Below are positions 1 through 6,676 of a stretch of DNA of 39,442 nucleotides, piece by piece (position 1 is the first letter of the stretch; every line of letters starts with the position of its first letter). A program made the position numbers and the translations under genes. The notes beneath the pieces are model-generated. The model was not told the DNA's origin, ran no database searches, and saw nothing but the letters and a program-made list of their open reading frames with translations. Origin of the DNA: an uncultured Chloroflexota bacterium (lineage in GTDB: Bacteria > Chloroflexota > Anaerolineae > UBA4142 > SHND01); assembly GCA_937870825.1 (NCBI GenBank), contig CALMZO010000051.1, positions 1 through 39,442 of the forward strand, written 5' to 3'.

Positions 1-132
1 GTGCGCGGCAGTGGTTTGGGTTTGGCGCTCACACGTTTCATCGTCGAAGCGAATGATGGACACATTGCGGTTTCGAGCGAGCAGGGGCAAGGCAGTACGT
101 TCAAAATTTTTTTACCGCGTCAACGAATCTGA
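1..132 (+). CDS. Sensor histidine kinase, C-terminal fragment
   Basis: The first 43 codons are open from the window edge to a TGA and encode the end of a HATPase_c domain. The glycine-rich G2-box pattern GSGLGLAL is at residues 3-10, and the domain closes with the typical GSTFKIFLP strand at residues 31-39. The family autophosphorylates a histidine with ATP in two-component signalling. Only the extreme C-terminus is visible, so the sensor and dimerisation domains and the partner regulator are unknown. The stop is 13 bases before the ridA start, so the two may be cotranscribed. Confidence 0.8.
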   Translation: MRGSGLGLALTRFIVEANDGHIAVSSEQGQGSTFKIFLPRQRI

Positions 133-145
133 ACAGGAGGAAAAG

Positions 146-544
146 ATGGAATCGAAAAAACGAACGTCGGTGGGCAGCGGCACGAAATGGGAAGCGATGG
201 CGGGCTATACGCGCGCGGTGCGCGTCGGCGATGTCATTCATGTGTCGGGCACCACCGCGACAGATGAAAACGGAAATTTGGTCGGCGGCGCGAACGCGGC
301 GGAACAGGCGCGTTACGCGATTCAAAAAATCGAACGCGCCATCAACGCGTTGGGTGGAAGTTTGCGCGATGTCGTACGCACGCGCGTGTTCGTCAGCGAC
401 ATCAACCATTGGGAAAGCGTCGCGCGCGTACACGGCGAATTTTTTCAAAACATTCGTCCGGTCAACACGCTCGTCCAAGCCAAACTCGTCGGCGCGGAAT
501 ATCTGGTCGAGATTGAAGCGGAAGCGATTGTGGGTCAGCAATAA
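146..544 (+). CDS. ridA: RidA/YjgF family enamine/imine deaminase
   Basis: This encodes a 132-aa protein of normal RidA length. RidA hydrolyses reactive 2-aminoacrylate-type enamines and imines formed by PLP enzymes, in the cytoplasm as a trimer. The family pattern is clear: VGDVIHVSGTTA near residues 27-38, the substrate-binding arginine in DVVRTRVFVSDI, the segment RPVNTLVQAKLV and the final EIEAEAIV. The start is set by AGGAGG at 135-140, five bases before ATG 146; the reading frame is open further upstream but overlaps the histidine kinase end. Many family members are of unknown specificity, so the exact substrate is not assured. Confidence 0.9.
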   Translation: MESKKRTSVGSGTKWEAMAGYTRAVRVGDVIHVSGTTATDENGNLVGGANAAEQARYAIQKIERAINALGGSLRDVVRTRVFVSDINHWESVARVHGEFFQNIRPVNTLVQAKLVGAEYLVEIEAEAIVGQQ

Positions 545-549
545 GGGAT

Positions 550-640
550 GAGCGTTGAGCATTGAGCGATGAGCGATGAGCATTGAGCATTGAGCGATGA
601 GCGATGAGCATTGAGCATTGAGCGATGAGCGATGAGCATT
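550..640 (+). repeat. Heptameric tandem repeat, 13 units of GAGCRWT
   Basis: Thirteen uninterrupted 7-base units alternate mainly between GAGCGAT and GAGCATT and fill the gap between ridA and the next gene. The phase is exact over 91 bases. No start codon with a ribosome binding site uses it, so it appears non-coding. Similar 7-base periodic tracts of other sequence occur at 2261-2288, 31044-31064 and 37976-37996. Confidence 0.95.
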
Positions 641-676
641 GAGTTTGCGTGTTCACTGTTCCTCTTGCGTTGAATT

Positions 677-1699
677 ATGCGTTTTAGCATTCGCCTCAAT
701 AACGATTTGACGATTCCCGAATACATCGCGCTCGCGCAGCACGCGGAAAAATTTGGGTTTGACCAGTTTTGGGTGAGCCACGATTTGTTTTTACGCAGCG
801 CGCCCGTCATTCTCGCAGCGCTTGCAAAGGCAACGACGCGGATTGAAATTGGGACGAGCGTGTTGAATCCGTACACGCTCAATCCTGCCGAAATCGCAAT
901 GTTGGCAAGTACGTTGGATGAATGGTCGGGAAATCGTTTTAACTTGGGACTCGCCGCGGGCGCGCGCGATTTTTTGGAATGGGTGGGAATTGACCAAGCG
1001 CATCCGCTCGCCGCGCTGCGCGAAACCATCAACGCAGTACGCACATTGCAGCGCGGTGAACCCGACGCGCACGCGGGAACTTTTTTGCGGTGGACGAACG
1101 AAGCGTACTTGCGTTTTCGCGCGCCGCGCGTGACGCCGATTTATGTCGGCGCGCTCAGTCCAAAAATGTTGTCGCTCGCAGGAGAACTTGCGGACGGCGT
1201 GTTGCCGCTTTTGTTTCCGCCGGAACATTATTTCACGGTGAAACCGTTTGTTCTAGAGGGTAACGCAAAGCGAGTTTCGCCAAAGGACGGCTTGTCGAGA
1301 AACGAGAAATTTGATTTCGCCGCGTGCGTTTGGGTTTCGTTGAGCGAGGATGCAAAGGCGGCGCGGCGCGTGTTGGCTCAAAAAATCGCGTATTATGGAC
1401 ACGCGCTTTCGCCGTTGATTTGGGCGCGCTTGAATTTGACGCAAGCGGATTTTGAACCCATCACGCGCGCGATGATGGTGGAACGCGATGAGGAAAAGGC
1501 GATTTCACTTGTAGATGAGCGCATGTTGCAAATCGGCGTCGTCGGTTCGGCGGACGATGTGATTGCGCGACTCGAACCACTGGTGAACGCGGGCGTCACG
1601 CATCTGAGTTTCGGTCCGCCGCTCGGTCCCGATTTGTTGTACGCGATAGAGTTGTTGGGGACGCGGGTGCTGCCGCATTTTGGAAAGGATGAAGGATGA
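677..1699 (+). CDS. LLM-class flavin/F420-dependent oxidoreductase (copy 1)
   Basis: This 340-aa protein belongs to the bacterial luciferase-like monooxygenase superfamily, (beta/alpha)8 enzymes using FMN or coenzyme F420. The N-terminus reads as a first beta strand, RFSIRLNND, followed by EYIALAQHAEKFGFDQFWVSHD. Next come the cofactor-pocket region IEIGTSVLNPYTLNPAEIAM and the stretch LDEWSGNRFNLGLAAGARDFL. The C-terminus GVTHLSFGPPLGPD is typical of methylene-tetrahydromethanopterin-reductase-like members. Substrate is not predictable. No good ribosome binding site precedes ATG 677; the heptameric repeat lies just upstream. A paralogue with the same layout is at 2266-3258. Confidence 0.88.
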   Translation: MRFSIRLNNDLTIPEYIALAQHAEKFGFDQFWVSHDLFLRSAPVILAALAKATTRIEIGTSVLNPYTLNPAEIAMLASTLDEWSGNRFNLGLAAGARDFLEWVGIDQAHPLAALRETINAVRTLQRGEPDAHAGTFLRWTNEAYLRFRAPRVTPIYVGALSPKMLSLAGELADGVLPLLFPPEHYFTVKPFVLEGNAKRVSPKDGLSRNEKFDFAACVWVSLSEDAKAARRVLAQKIAYYGHALSPLIWARLNLTQADFEPITRAMMVERDEEKAISLVDERMLQIGVVGSADDVIARLEPLVNAGVTHLSFGPPLGPDLLYAIELLGTRVLPHFGKDEG

Positions 1700-1734
1700 A
1701 AGGCACGCTGTAGAGACGTGTCGGTGAAACGTCT

Positions 1735-2262
1735 ATGAAGCGCGTGGTCGTCGTCGGCACAACGGGTTCGGGAAAAAGTACGTTGGCATCGCGCATCGCG
1801 CAAAAATGCGGAATGCCATTCGTGGAATTGGACGCGCTGTTTTGGGAACCGAATTGGGTGCATGTGGAATTTGATGAATTTTGTGAACGCGCGGAACGCG
1901 CGCTCGCAGGTGAAACGTGGACGACGGCGGGCAATTACAGTTTTGCGCGCGACATTCTTTGGGGACGCGCAGACACGTTGATTTTTCTGGATTACCCGTT
2001 GCGAATTGTGATGTGGCGCTTGTTCAAGCGCACGCTGCGGCGATTGCTCACGCGCGAAGTTTTGTGGAACGGCAATCGCGATTCGTGGCGCAGACAATTT
2101 TTCAGCCGCAGTTCGCTTTTTTTGTACGCCTACAAAACGCACGAACGGTGGCGTGAGGTAGTTCCGCTCGCGCTCGAATTTGAGGAGTACGAGCATTTGC
2201 AATTTCTTCATTTCACGCATCCGAAACAGACCGATGAATGGTTCGCGACAATTAACAATTGA
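1735..2262 (+). CDS. Small P-loop kinase (adenylate kinase/FlaR topology-modulation type)
   Basis: This 175-aa protein begins with MKRVVVVGTTGSGKST, a Walker A loop at residues 8-16. ELDALFWEPNW follows, the pattern of adenylate-kinase-like proteins annotated as topology modulation protein FlaR. A TLIFLDYPL strand near residue 80 fits Walker B, and the R-rich RLFKRTLRRLL helix fits a lid or phosphate-binding region. The family probably phosphorylates a nucleotide or small molecule, but the substrate is unestablished. The gene sits 35 bases after the first LLM gene, and its last codons run into the heptameric repeat that forms the start of the next gene, suggesting one operon. Confidence 0.82.
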   Translation: MKRVVVVGTTGSGKSTLASRIAQKCGMPFVELDALFWEPNWVHVEFDEFCERAERALAGETWTTAGNYSFARDILWGRADTLIFLDYPLRIVMWRLFKRTLRRLLTREVLWNGNRDSWRRQFFSRSSLFLYAYKTHERWREVVPLALEFEEYEHLQFLHFTHPKQTDEWFATINN

Positions 2263-2288
2263 CGAATGACGAACGACGAGCGACGAAT
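2261..2288 (+). repeat. Four heptameric units GACGARY at a gene junction
   Basis: The units are GACGAAT, GACGAAC, GACGAGC and GACGAAT, in perfect 7-base phase. They span the stop codon of the P-loop kinase and the ATG of the second LLM gene, so the repeat supplies the first residues (TNDERRI) of that protein. Confidence 0.9.
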
Positions 2289-3258
2289 CAGTATCGCGTT
2301 TCAAACGAACAAAGCAATTTCGATGTACGGCGCGCTGGCAGAAAAAGCGGAGCAGTATGGATTCGACGCGGTGACGGTGTACAACGACCTGTTGTATCAA
2401 CCCGCGTGGCTGCCGCTTTTGGAAATGGCGCGCGCGACGAAACAGATTCGCGTCGGCGTCGCGGCGGTGAACCCGTTTACTTGTCATCCCATGAACATCG
2501 CGGGCAACATTGCACTGCTCGACGAAGCATCGAACGGACGCGCGTATTTGGGCATCGCGCGCGGCGCGTGGTTGGATTTTTTGAATATCGAGCCGCCGCG
2601 TTCCGCGCACGCGCTGCGCGAAGCAATCGAATGTGTGAAACATTTGTTGGCGCGTTCACGCAAACCGTATCGCGGAAAATTTTTTTCGCTCGCGGGCGGC
2701 GATACGCTGCGTTGGAATGTTTTGCGCGCGGACATTCCGATTTTGCTGGGAACGTGGGGCGAACAAACGATACGCGCGTGTTTGCAACACATAACGGAAG
2801 TGAAACTCGGCGGCACGACGAATCCCGCGCTGGTGAAACGCACGCGCGAATTTTTGGACAACGAACTGCGCGTCATCGGACGCGAACCGTCGAGCGTTGG
2901 CATCGTCGTCGGCGCGGTGAGTGTGGTGGATGAGGATGGCGACGCGGCGCGCGCGTTGGCGAAACGCGAAGCCGCGTTGTATTTGCCGGTGGTGATGGAC
3001 TTGGATAAAACGATTGAAATCGCAGGGGAAACGAGAAACGAGCTGCGAGAATGGGCGCGGCGAAATGATATTGAAAATGTGGCGCGGTTGATTTCGGATG
3101 AGATGCTGAAAAATTTTGCGTTTGCGGGAACGGTGGAGGATGTCGCGGAACAAACATGCGCGTTGTTTGAGGCAGGCGCGTCGCGCGTCGAATTTGGCAC
3201 GCCGCACGGTTTTTCGGAAGAGGAGGGGATGAGGTTGTTGGGGAGAGTGATTGGGTGA
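2266..3258 (+). CDS. LLM-class flavin/F420-dependent oxidoreductase (copy 2)
   Basis: This 330-aa paralogue of the enzyme at 677-1699 has the same order of segments: RRISIAFQTNKA, then EKAEQYGFDAVTVYNDLLYQ, IRVGVAAVNPFTCHPMNIAG, LDEASNGRAYLGIARGAWLDFL and a C-terminal GASRVEFGTPHGF. It probably uses FMN or F420 on an unknown substrate. The ATG at 2266 lies inside a heptameric repeat three bases after the previous stop; no other start codon lies before the conserved first strand. Translation is therefore probably coupled to the upstream kinase. The tandem LLM-kinase-LLM layout suggests one pathway. Confidence 0.86.
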   Translation: MTNDERRISIAFQTNKAISMYGALAEKAEQYGFDAVTVYNDLLYQPAWLPLLEMARATKQIRVGVAAVNPFTCHPMNIAGNIALLDEASNGRAYLGIARGAWLDFLNIEPPRSAHALREAIECVKHLLARSRKPYRGKFFSLAGGDTLRWNVLRADIPILLGTWGEQTIRACLQHITEVKLGGTTNPALVKRTREFLDNELRVIGREPSSVGIVVGAVSVVDEDGDAARALAKREAALYLPVVMDLDKTIEIAGETRNELREWARRNDIENVARLISDEMLKNFAFAGTVEDVAEQTCALFEAGASRVEFGTPHGFSEEEGMRLLGRVIG

Positions 3259-3289
3259 TTGGGTGATTGCGATTTGCGAGATGCGAACG

Positions 3290-3649
3290 ATGAATGATGA
3301 ATTCGAATTGTACGATTTGAAACTGGTGGTCACGGAAATTCGCGGGGATTGTACGTGCAACATGCGCGTGGGCGATTGTGTGTTCATGCGCGGCGGAAAA
3401 ATTTCATTGCCCGAGAACGCGGATTTTTGTGTGTACGCGCTGCAAGCGGCGATTCCGTTATTGCCCGCGAAACAGCGGCGCAATCATCCTGCCGATTGGA
3501 TGGAGACGGACGCGTTCGTGACGTGTCCCGACCCCGCGTGCGGTTTGATTATGCAGATTGAACGCGTAGGAACGCGCGTGTTGAAACATGATGAGGTGAG
3601 CGTGAACCAGCTCGAGCGCTCAAGTGATAGAGAGAAAAAAAAGAGGTGA
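3290..3649 (+). CDS. TIGR04076 family protein
   Basis: About 119 aa. The pattern LKLVVTEIRGDCTCNMRVGDCV, then CVYALQAAIPLLPAKQR, a DWMETDAFVTCPDP segment and a final IMQIER strand matches the small TIGR04076 family of unknown function. It has several conserved cysteines (DCTC, CPDPACG) that could bind metal or serve redox chemistry; that is inference. The start is uncertain: ATG 3290 gives the family-like N-terminus, with in-frame alternatives at 3281 and 3251 that read through a GATTGGGT-type repeat. The Lys/Arg tail at the C-terminus is encoded by the terminator stem. Confidence 0.72.
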   Translation: MNDEFELYDLKLVVTEIRGDCTCNMRVGDCVFMRGGKISLPENADFCVYALQAAIPLLPAKQRRNHPADWMETDAFVTCPDPACGLIMQIERVGTRVLKHDEVSVNQLERSSDREKKKR

Positions 3650-3676
3650 GCAGCCGTTTTAAAGCTCACCTCTTTT
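3639..3676. terminator. Bidirectional intrinsic terminator
   Basis: A perfect 13-bp stem (AAAAGAGGTGAGC at 3639-3651 with its complement at 3664-3676) encloses a 12-base loop. The arms start and end in A and T runs, so it can terminate both the plus-strand gene ending at 3649 and the minus-strand YCII gene ending at 3694. The stem overlaps the last codons of the TIGR04076 gene. Confidence 0.88.
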
Positions 3677-3693
3677 GGTTTGCGCGCGATTTT

Positions 3694-4035
3694 TTATGCG
3701 ATGATGCGGTGGAGTTCGACGGTGCCGCCGTTATTGAGAATGGGACACGCCTCGGCGATGGCAAGCGCTTCTTGTTTCGACTCGACGCGAATCACAAAGT
3801 AACCGCTGATGCCGTTCGGGTCTTCGGGCAGCGGTCCTTCGGTGACGACGTGTCCGTTCGGACGCGAGAGACGATAGAAATTGCCCTCCACTTCGTCGGC
3901 GTTGACCAACTTGCCTTCGTTGGCGAGTTTGCCCGCCCATGCCGCGTATGGGGCGCGCAGTGCTTCGGCTTCGGCAGGCGCAAGATTGCTTGAGCTGCCT
4001 TCCCCGCCGCGCAAGAACAACATGAATTGAGACAT
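3694..4035 (-). CDS. YCII/DGPF domain protein
   Basis: This 113-aa protein starts MSQFMLFLRGGEG. It carries the YCII-family signature YAAWAGKLANEGKLVNAD, then GPLPEDPNGISGYFVIRVESKQEALAIAEACP and a final GGTVELHRI. YCII domains adopt a ferredoxin-like fold related to chlorophenol dehydrogenase-type and YciI proteins; function is unknown here. These proteins are often found near ECF sigma factors, and an ECF sigma gene is divergent from it only 132 bases away, which supports a shared regulatory unit. The start at 4035 is fixed by GGAGGA six bases upstream on the minus strand. Confidence 0.85.
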   Translation of the reverse strand: MSQFMLFLRGGEGSSSNLAPAEAEALRAPYAAWAGKLANEGKLVNADEVEGNFYRLSRPNGHVVTEGPLPEDPNGISGYFVIRVESKQEALAIAEACPILNNGGTVELHRIIA

Positions 4036-4132
4036 GAAATTTCCTCCTTTTGATGCGCCCAAGGCGCTCTACTCTACGTTTCATACATACGACGAACGAG
4101 GCGGGCAGATTTCGACATTTCGATTTTCGCAA

Positions 4133-4161
4133 TTGAAAATGTTTTTCCTCTGTTCTATAAT
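4133..4161 (+). promoter_or_regulatory. Sigma-70-type promoter of the ECF sigma gene
   Basis: TTGAAA at 4133-4138 and TATAAT at 4156-4161 are separated by 17 bases. Six bases follow the -10 box before the GTG start at 4168, so the predicted transcription start coincides with the start codon and the mRNA would be leaderless. Confidence 0.8.
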
Positions 4162-4167
4162 CTCGCT

Positions 4168-4815
4168 GTGACTGCCTCCCCCGCCTTTGAATTATCTCCC
4201 GGTGAACGTGAACAATTGCACGCTTTACGGCGCGGCGATGAGCGCGCGTTTGAACAACTCGTCGCGCAATATCACGGCTTGCTCGTTCGTATCGCGCAAA
4301 TCTATGTGGATGACCGCGTGACTGCGGAAGAGGTGGCGCAAGACGCATGGCTCGGATTTTTACGCGGGCTGAACCGGTTCGAAGGACGCAGCTCGCTCAA
4401 AACGTTTCTGTTCACAATTGTTTCCAATTTGGCGAAAACGCGCGGCAAACGCGCCAAACGCAGCATGCCGTTTTCGTTTTTTGAACAGTACGACCAAGAC
4501 ACGGACGAACCCGCCGTTCCCGAAAATCGTTTTCGCGGCGCGAACGATTTGCACGCGGGACATTGGGCGACGAAACCCGCGCCCTGGAATGTTGACCCCG
4601 AAACGAACGCGTTAAATACAGAATTGATGCGCTATGTGGACATGGCAGTCGCAATGCTGCCCGAACAACAGCGCACGGTGATTACGCTGCGCGATATTCA
4701 AGGATGGAGCGGAGAGGAAGTGTGTAACGCGTTGGGCATTGCCGAGACGAATCAACGCGTGCTGTTGCATCGCGCGCGGAGCAAAGTGCGGCGCGCGTTG
4801 GAGGACTATCTGTAA
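4168..4815 (+). CDS. ECF-family RNA polymerase sigma factor
   Basis: The protein is 215 aa. Region 2 spans about residues 27-93 (FEQLVAQYHGLLVRIAQ, then AEEVAQDAWLGFLRGLNRFEGRSSLKTFLFTIVSN). A non-conserved linker of about 60 residues follows. Region 4 lies near 155-215 (LPEQQRTVITLRDIQGWSGEEVCNALGIAETNQRVLLHRARSKVRRAL). It directs RNA polymerase to a dedicated promoter set. The start is GTG 4168, with no ribosome binding site because the promoter places it at the 5' end of the transcript. Its TAA overlaps the ATG of the anti-sigma gene by one base, so the two are translationally coupled. Confidence 0.93.
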   Translation: MTASPAFELSPGEREQLHALRRGDERAFEQLVAQYHGLLVRIAQIYVDDRVTAEEVAQDAWLGFLRGLNRFEGRSSLKTFLFTIVSNLAKTRGKRAKRSMPFSFFEQYDQDTDEPAVPENRFRGANDLHAGHWATKPAPWNVDPETNALNTELMRYVDMAVAMLPEQQRTVITLRDIQGWSGEEVCNALGIAETNQRVLLHRARSKVRRALEDYL

Positions 4816-5066
4816 TGGCAAACGAGTTGACGTGCAGGGAATTGGTGGAACTCGTCACCGATTATTTTGAAAACGCGCTGTCAGAAACGGAACGCGCGCG
4901 CGTTCGGGAACATCTCGCATCGTGCGACGGTTGCGATACGTACGTGGAACAAATGCGGCAGACGATTCAAACGCTCGGCAAGTTGGAAGAAAAAGATGTT
5001 TCGCCCGAAGCGGAAGAAAAATTGCGGCGCGTGTTTTGGAAGTGGAAAGACGAGCAAGGGAAATAA
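4815..5066 (+). CDS. Zinc-finger (ZAS) anti-sigma factor, soluble
   Basis: This 83-aa protein has the zf-HC2 pattern: CRELVELVTDYFENALSETERARVREHLASCDGC, with His33, Cys37 and Cys40 forming the HxxxCxxC zinc site and Cys8 upstream. Such domains clamp the cognate ECF sigma and often release it on oxidation or ligand sensing. No membrane segment follows the ZAS domain, so this is a short cytoplasmic version. Its start overlaps the sigma stop by one base. Confidence 0.9.
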   Translation: MANELTCRELVELVTDYFENALSETERARVREHLASCDGCDTYVEQMRQTIQTLGKLEEKDVSPEAEEKLRRVFWKWKDEQGK

Positions 5067-5147
5067 GGGAACCGGGAGACATCGGACGCGCTGTATTTCC
5101 CTCCGCTCCCCTCTTTCCTGTTACATTAGCGGCATCATGTCAAAAGG

Positions 5148-5179
5148 TGCGCCGCACAACTGTGCAGCGCATTTTATTT
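5148..5179 (+). terminator. Intrinsic terminator after the sigma/anti-sigma operon
   Basis: The arms 5148-5158 and 5161-5171 pair over 11 positions with one C-A mismatch and a 2-base gap at the loop. A TTTTATTT tract follows. Confidence 0.65.
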
Positions 5180-5342
5180 CGAGAGGGTGAGATAGAAATT
5201 CAGATTGCGACAAATAGTTTGTTTCATGAATGCGCCTTCCCACTTAATCCGGTATCGGCAGGAGGAGAAAGTGTTGTAGAATGACCGCGCTGGAAGCAAG
5301 CCCAAGAAGAGTCATGAGGGTTTTCTTCCCCGATTCACTCTC

Positions 5343-6146
5343 ATGCTCAATCCTCTGATTGTAATGACCTATAATATCTGCGATGGAGGACAGGGTCGGC
5401 TCGAACTGATTCGCCAGGTCATTTTAGCCCATGCGCCGCATGTCCTCTTGTTAAATGAAGCGGACGAGCAGGAGACGGTCCACAGCTTGGCACAACAGCT
5501 CGGCATGACGTATGTTTGGGCTCCGGGGAGTGGGACAAAACACATTGCGCTCCTCTCGCATGTACCGATTGCGACCTGGAAGATTCATAATCGCCGTCCG
5601 ATTACTCAGGCGCTACTTGAGGTAGAGCTCCGGATAGATTCAAAGTTTCCGGTACGAATCTATGGGCTCCATCTTTTGCCATACAGCATGTTTTTGCCGT
5701 ACGAGATCGCCAGATGGCGGACCATCGTCGCCAGCTTGCGCGTCATTCAAGCGCATTTCCATGTGCCGCATCTTGTACTTGGGGATTTCAATACGATTGC
5801 TGCGGGCGAGTCGCTGGACCTTGCTATTTTTCCGACACGGGTTCGCCGGCTAATGCTTTTGCAAGCCAATCGGATCGCGCATTTTGCATTGCGCCCACTC
5901 ACGCAAGCGAAATACACAGATGTATTCCGTGCCGTGCATCCCTATGCTTCGGGTAGGACGTGGATGCCGACGCATTTAGCCGCGCGACTCGACTATATTT
6001 TTGCGGACCCAAAGATGGCTGCTTGCTTGCACGACTGTAACATCGGAACGATGGACCCTGCTGCACAAGCGTCAGACCATTTTCCACTGATTGCGCAATT
6101 CGACCTGACAAAATTATCCAAAAATAAAACAAGAGCAGAAATCTGA
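5343..6146 (+). CDS. Endonuclease/exonuclease/phosphatase (EEP) family hydrolase
   Basis: The protein is 267 aa. EEP-fold motifs appear in order: MTYNICDGG at residues 8-16, LLLNEAD near 38 (metal-binding Glu), IYGLHLL near 107, LGDFNTIAAGES near 148 (catalytic Asp and Asn) and SDHFPLIAQF near the end (catalytic Asp-His). The family cleaves phosphodiesters in DNA, RNA, lipids or small molecules; the substrate cannot be told. No signal peptide. The start is uncertain: ATG 5343 or ATG 5364, neither with a clear ribosome binding site. Its base composition has fewer GCG/CGC codons than the genes before it, a hint that the segment from about 5.3 kb has a different history. Confidence 0.87.
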   Translation: MLNPLIVMTYNICDGGQGRLELIRQVILAHAPHVLLLNEADEQETVHSLAQQLGMTYVWAPGSGTKHIALLSHVPIATWKIHNRRPITQALLEVELRIDSKFPVRIYGLHLLPYSMFLPYEIARWRTIVASLRVIQAHFHVPHLVLGDFNTIAAGESLDLAIFPTRVRRLMLLQANRIAHFALRPLTQAKYTDVFRAVHPYASGRTWMPTHLAARLDYIFADPKMAACLHDCNIGTMDPAAQASDHFPLIAQFDLTKLSKNKTRAEI

Positions 6147-6217
6147 ATTCAAAATCGAAACGTATATTGAATGTATGCTATTGTTTTGCGATAGAGGTAA
6201 AACAGGCATCGTACGCG

Positions 6218-6246
6218 TTGACACTGCTAAAGCGTACTGCTATACT
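6218..6246 (+). promoter_or_regulatory. Strong sigma-70-type promoter of the RiPP operon
   Basis: TTGACA at 6218-6223 and TATACT at 6241-6246 are separated by 17 bases, with TGC at 6238-6240 forming an extended -10. The predicted start near 6253 gives a leader of about 100 bases before the precursor ATG at 6356. Confidence 0.82.
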
Positions 6247-6290
6247 TGTGAAAATTGAATGCCTAATCGGTTGTCCCGTAGCCATCCTGC

Positions 6291-6309
6291 CCCGAGGAGG
6301 CGCGCTACA
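6291..6309 (+). repeat. Left arm of a 19-bp perfect inverted repeat
   Basis: The arm CCCGAGGAGGCGCGCTACA is the exact reverse complement of 6619-6637. The arms flank the precursor ORF and are 309 bases apart. The upstream TTGTCCC at 6271-6277 can additionally pair with GGGACAA at 6635-6641. The promoter lies outside the flanked segment. Confidence 0.93.
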
Positions 6310-6342
6310 GATGCTGGTAACTGGCTAGTCAGAGATCCCAAC

Positions 6343-6348
6343 AGGAGG
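6343..6348 (+). promoter_or_regulatory. Ribosome binding site of the precursor ORF
   Basis: AGGAGG lies seven bases before ATG 6356. It is one of the best sites in the window and supports translation of the very short ORF that follows. Confidence 0.85.
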
Positions 6349-6355
6349 CAGCTCT

Positions 6356-6427
6356 ATGAAAACCTATACCAAGCCCGCACTCAAAAAGCACGAAACGCTG
6401 AAACAAGTTACATTCAGCAGCCACTAG
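6356..6427 (+). CDS. Lasso-type RiPP precursor-like peptide, leader with almost no core
   Basis: This 23-residue ORF has an excellent ribosome binding site and a strong promoter. Residues Y4, P7, L9 and T19 match the lasso leader spacing Y-x2-P-x-L ... T exactly (T lies 15 residues after Y); the usual Gly at position 13 is Glu. In lasso precursors this Thr is at -2, so the core here would be only S21-S22-H23. That is too short for a 7-9 residue macrolactam ring, and it contains no Asp or Glu acceptor. The tail (VTFSSH, then TAG TAA) has two serines that could be kinase targets. It heads an operon with a nucleotidyltransferase and a radical SAM gene and lies near B1, B2 and a kinase. It may be a remnant, a leader-only guide, or the substrate of a non-lasso modification. 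Confidence 0.7.
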   Translation: MKTYTKPALKKHETLKQVTFSSH

Positions 6428-6458
6428 TAACAACTGCGCGATTTTTTTCCACTTTAAC

Positions 6459-6486
6459 CGCATCCTGATGATCGATCCAGGATGCG
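6459..6486 (+). other. Hairpin after the precursor ORF
   Basis: A perfect 9-bp stem (CGCATCCTG at 6459-6467 with 6478-6486) has a 10-base loop. No T run follows, so it resembles an mRNA-stabilising or attenuating hairpin rather than a terminator. Confidence 0.65.
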
Positions 6487-6515
6487 CGAGATACCAAAAT
6501 CGTGCTCAGGTTTGG

Positions 6516-6543
6516 CTGCCGTATGGAGAGTCCATATCGGCAG
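6516..6543 (+). other. Second hairpin between the precursor and the nucleotidyltransferase
   Basis: CTGCCGTATGGA at 6516-6527 pairs with 6531-6543, with one bulged T and a GAG loop. Together with the hairpin at 6459-6486 and the 19-bp outer repeat it would make a closed multi-branch structure. Confidence 0.6.
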
Positions 6544-6618
6544 ATGTATTCCTTACACTATTCACGCGTCCCGCCTCGCGGTGGGTTTGCGTGCAGTAGC
6601 CCAAGAAAATTCCGGCTT

Positions 6619-6637
6619 TGTAGCGCGCCTCCTCGGG
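6619..6637 (-). repeat. Right arm of the 19-bp perfect inverted repeat
   Basis: This arm is the exact complement of 6291-6309. It lies 39 bases before the likely GTG start of the nucleotidyltransferase. Confidence 0.93.
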
Positions 6638-6676
6638 ACAAAATGATACGAACTATCCAGCGCACGTCTCCTTGAT

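Noticed and set aside
5281..5358. A 25-codon ORF before the EEP hydrolase with an AGGAGG about 15 bases upstream
   Set aside because: The spacing is too long, the peptide resembles nothing known and it overlaps the EEP start in another frame.
6259..6468. A 69-codon ORF starting 12 bases after the -10 box of the RiPP promoter, overlapping the precursor
   Set aside because: It has no ribosome binding site, a low-complexity Arg-rich sequence and no RiPP motif; the precursor frame has much better signals.
6482..6646. A 54-codon ORF in the nucleotidyltransferase frame, ending in TGA before it
   Set aside because: No ribosome binding site and no recognisable sequence; the nucleotidyltransferase aligns from its GTG with its paralogue, so this is not a lost N-terminus.
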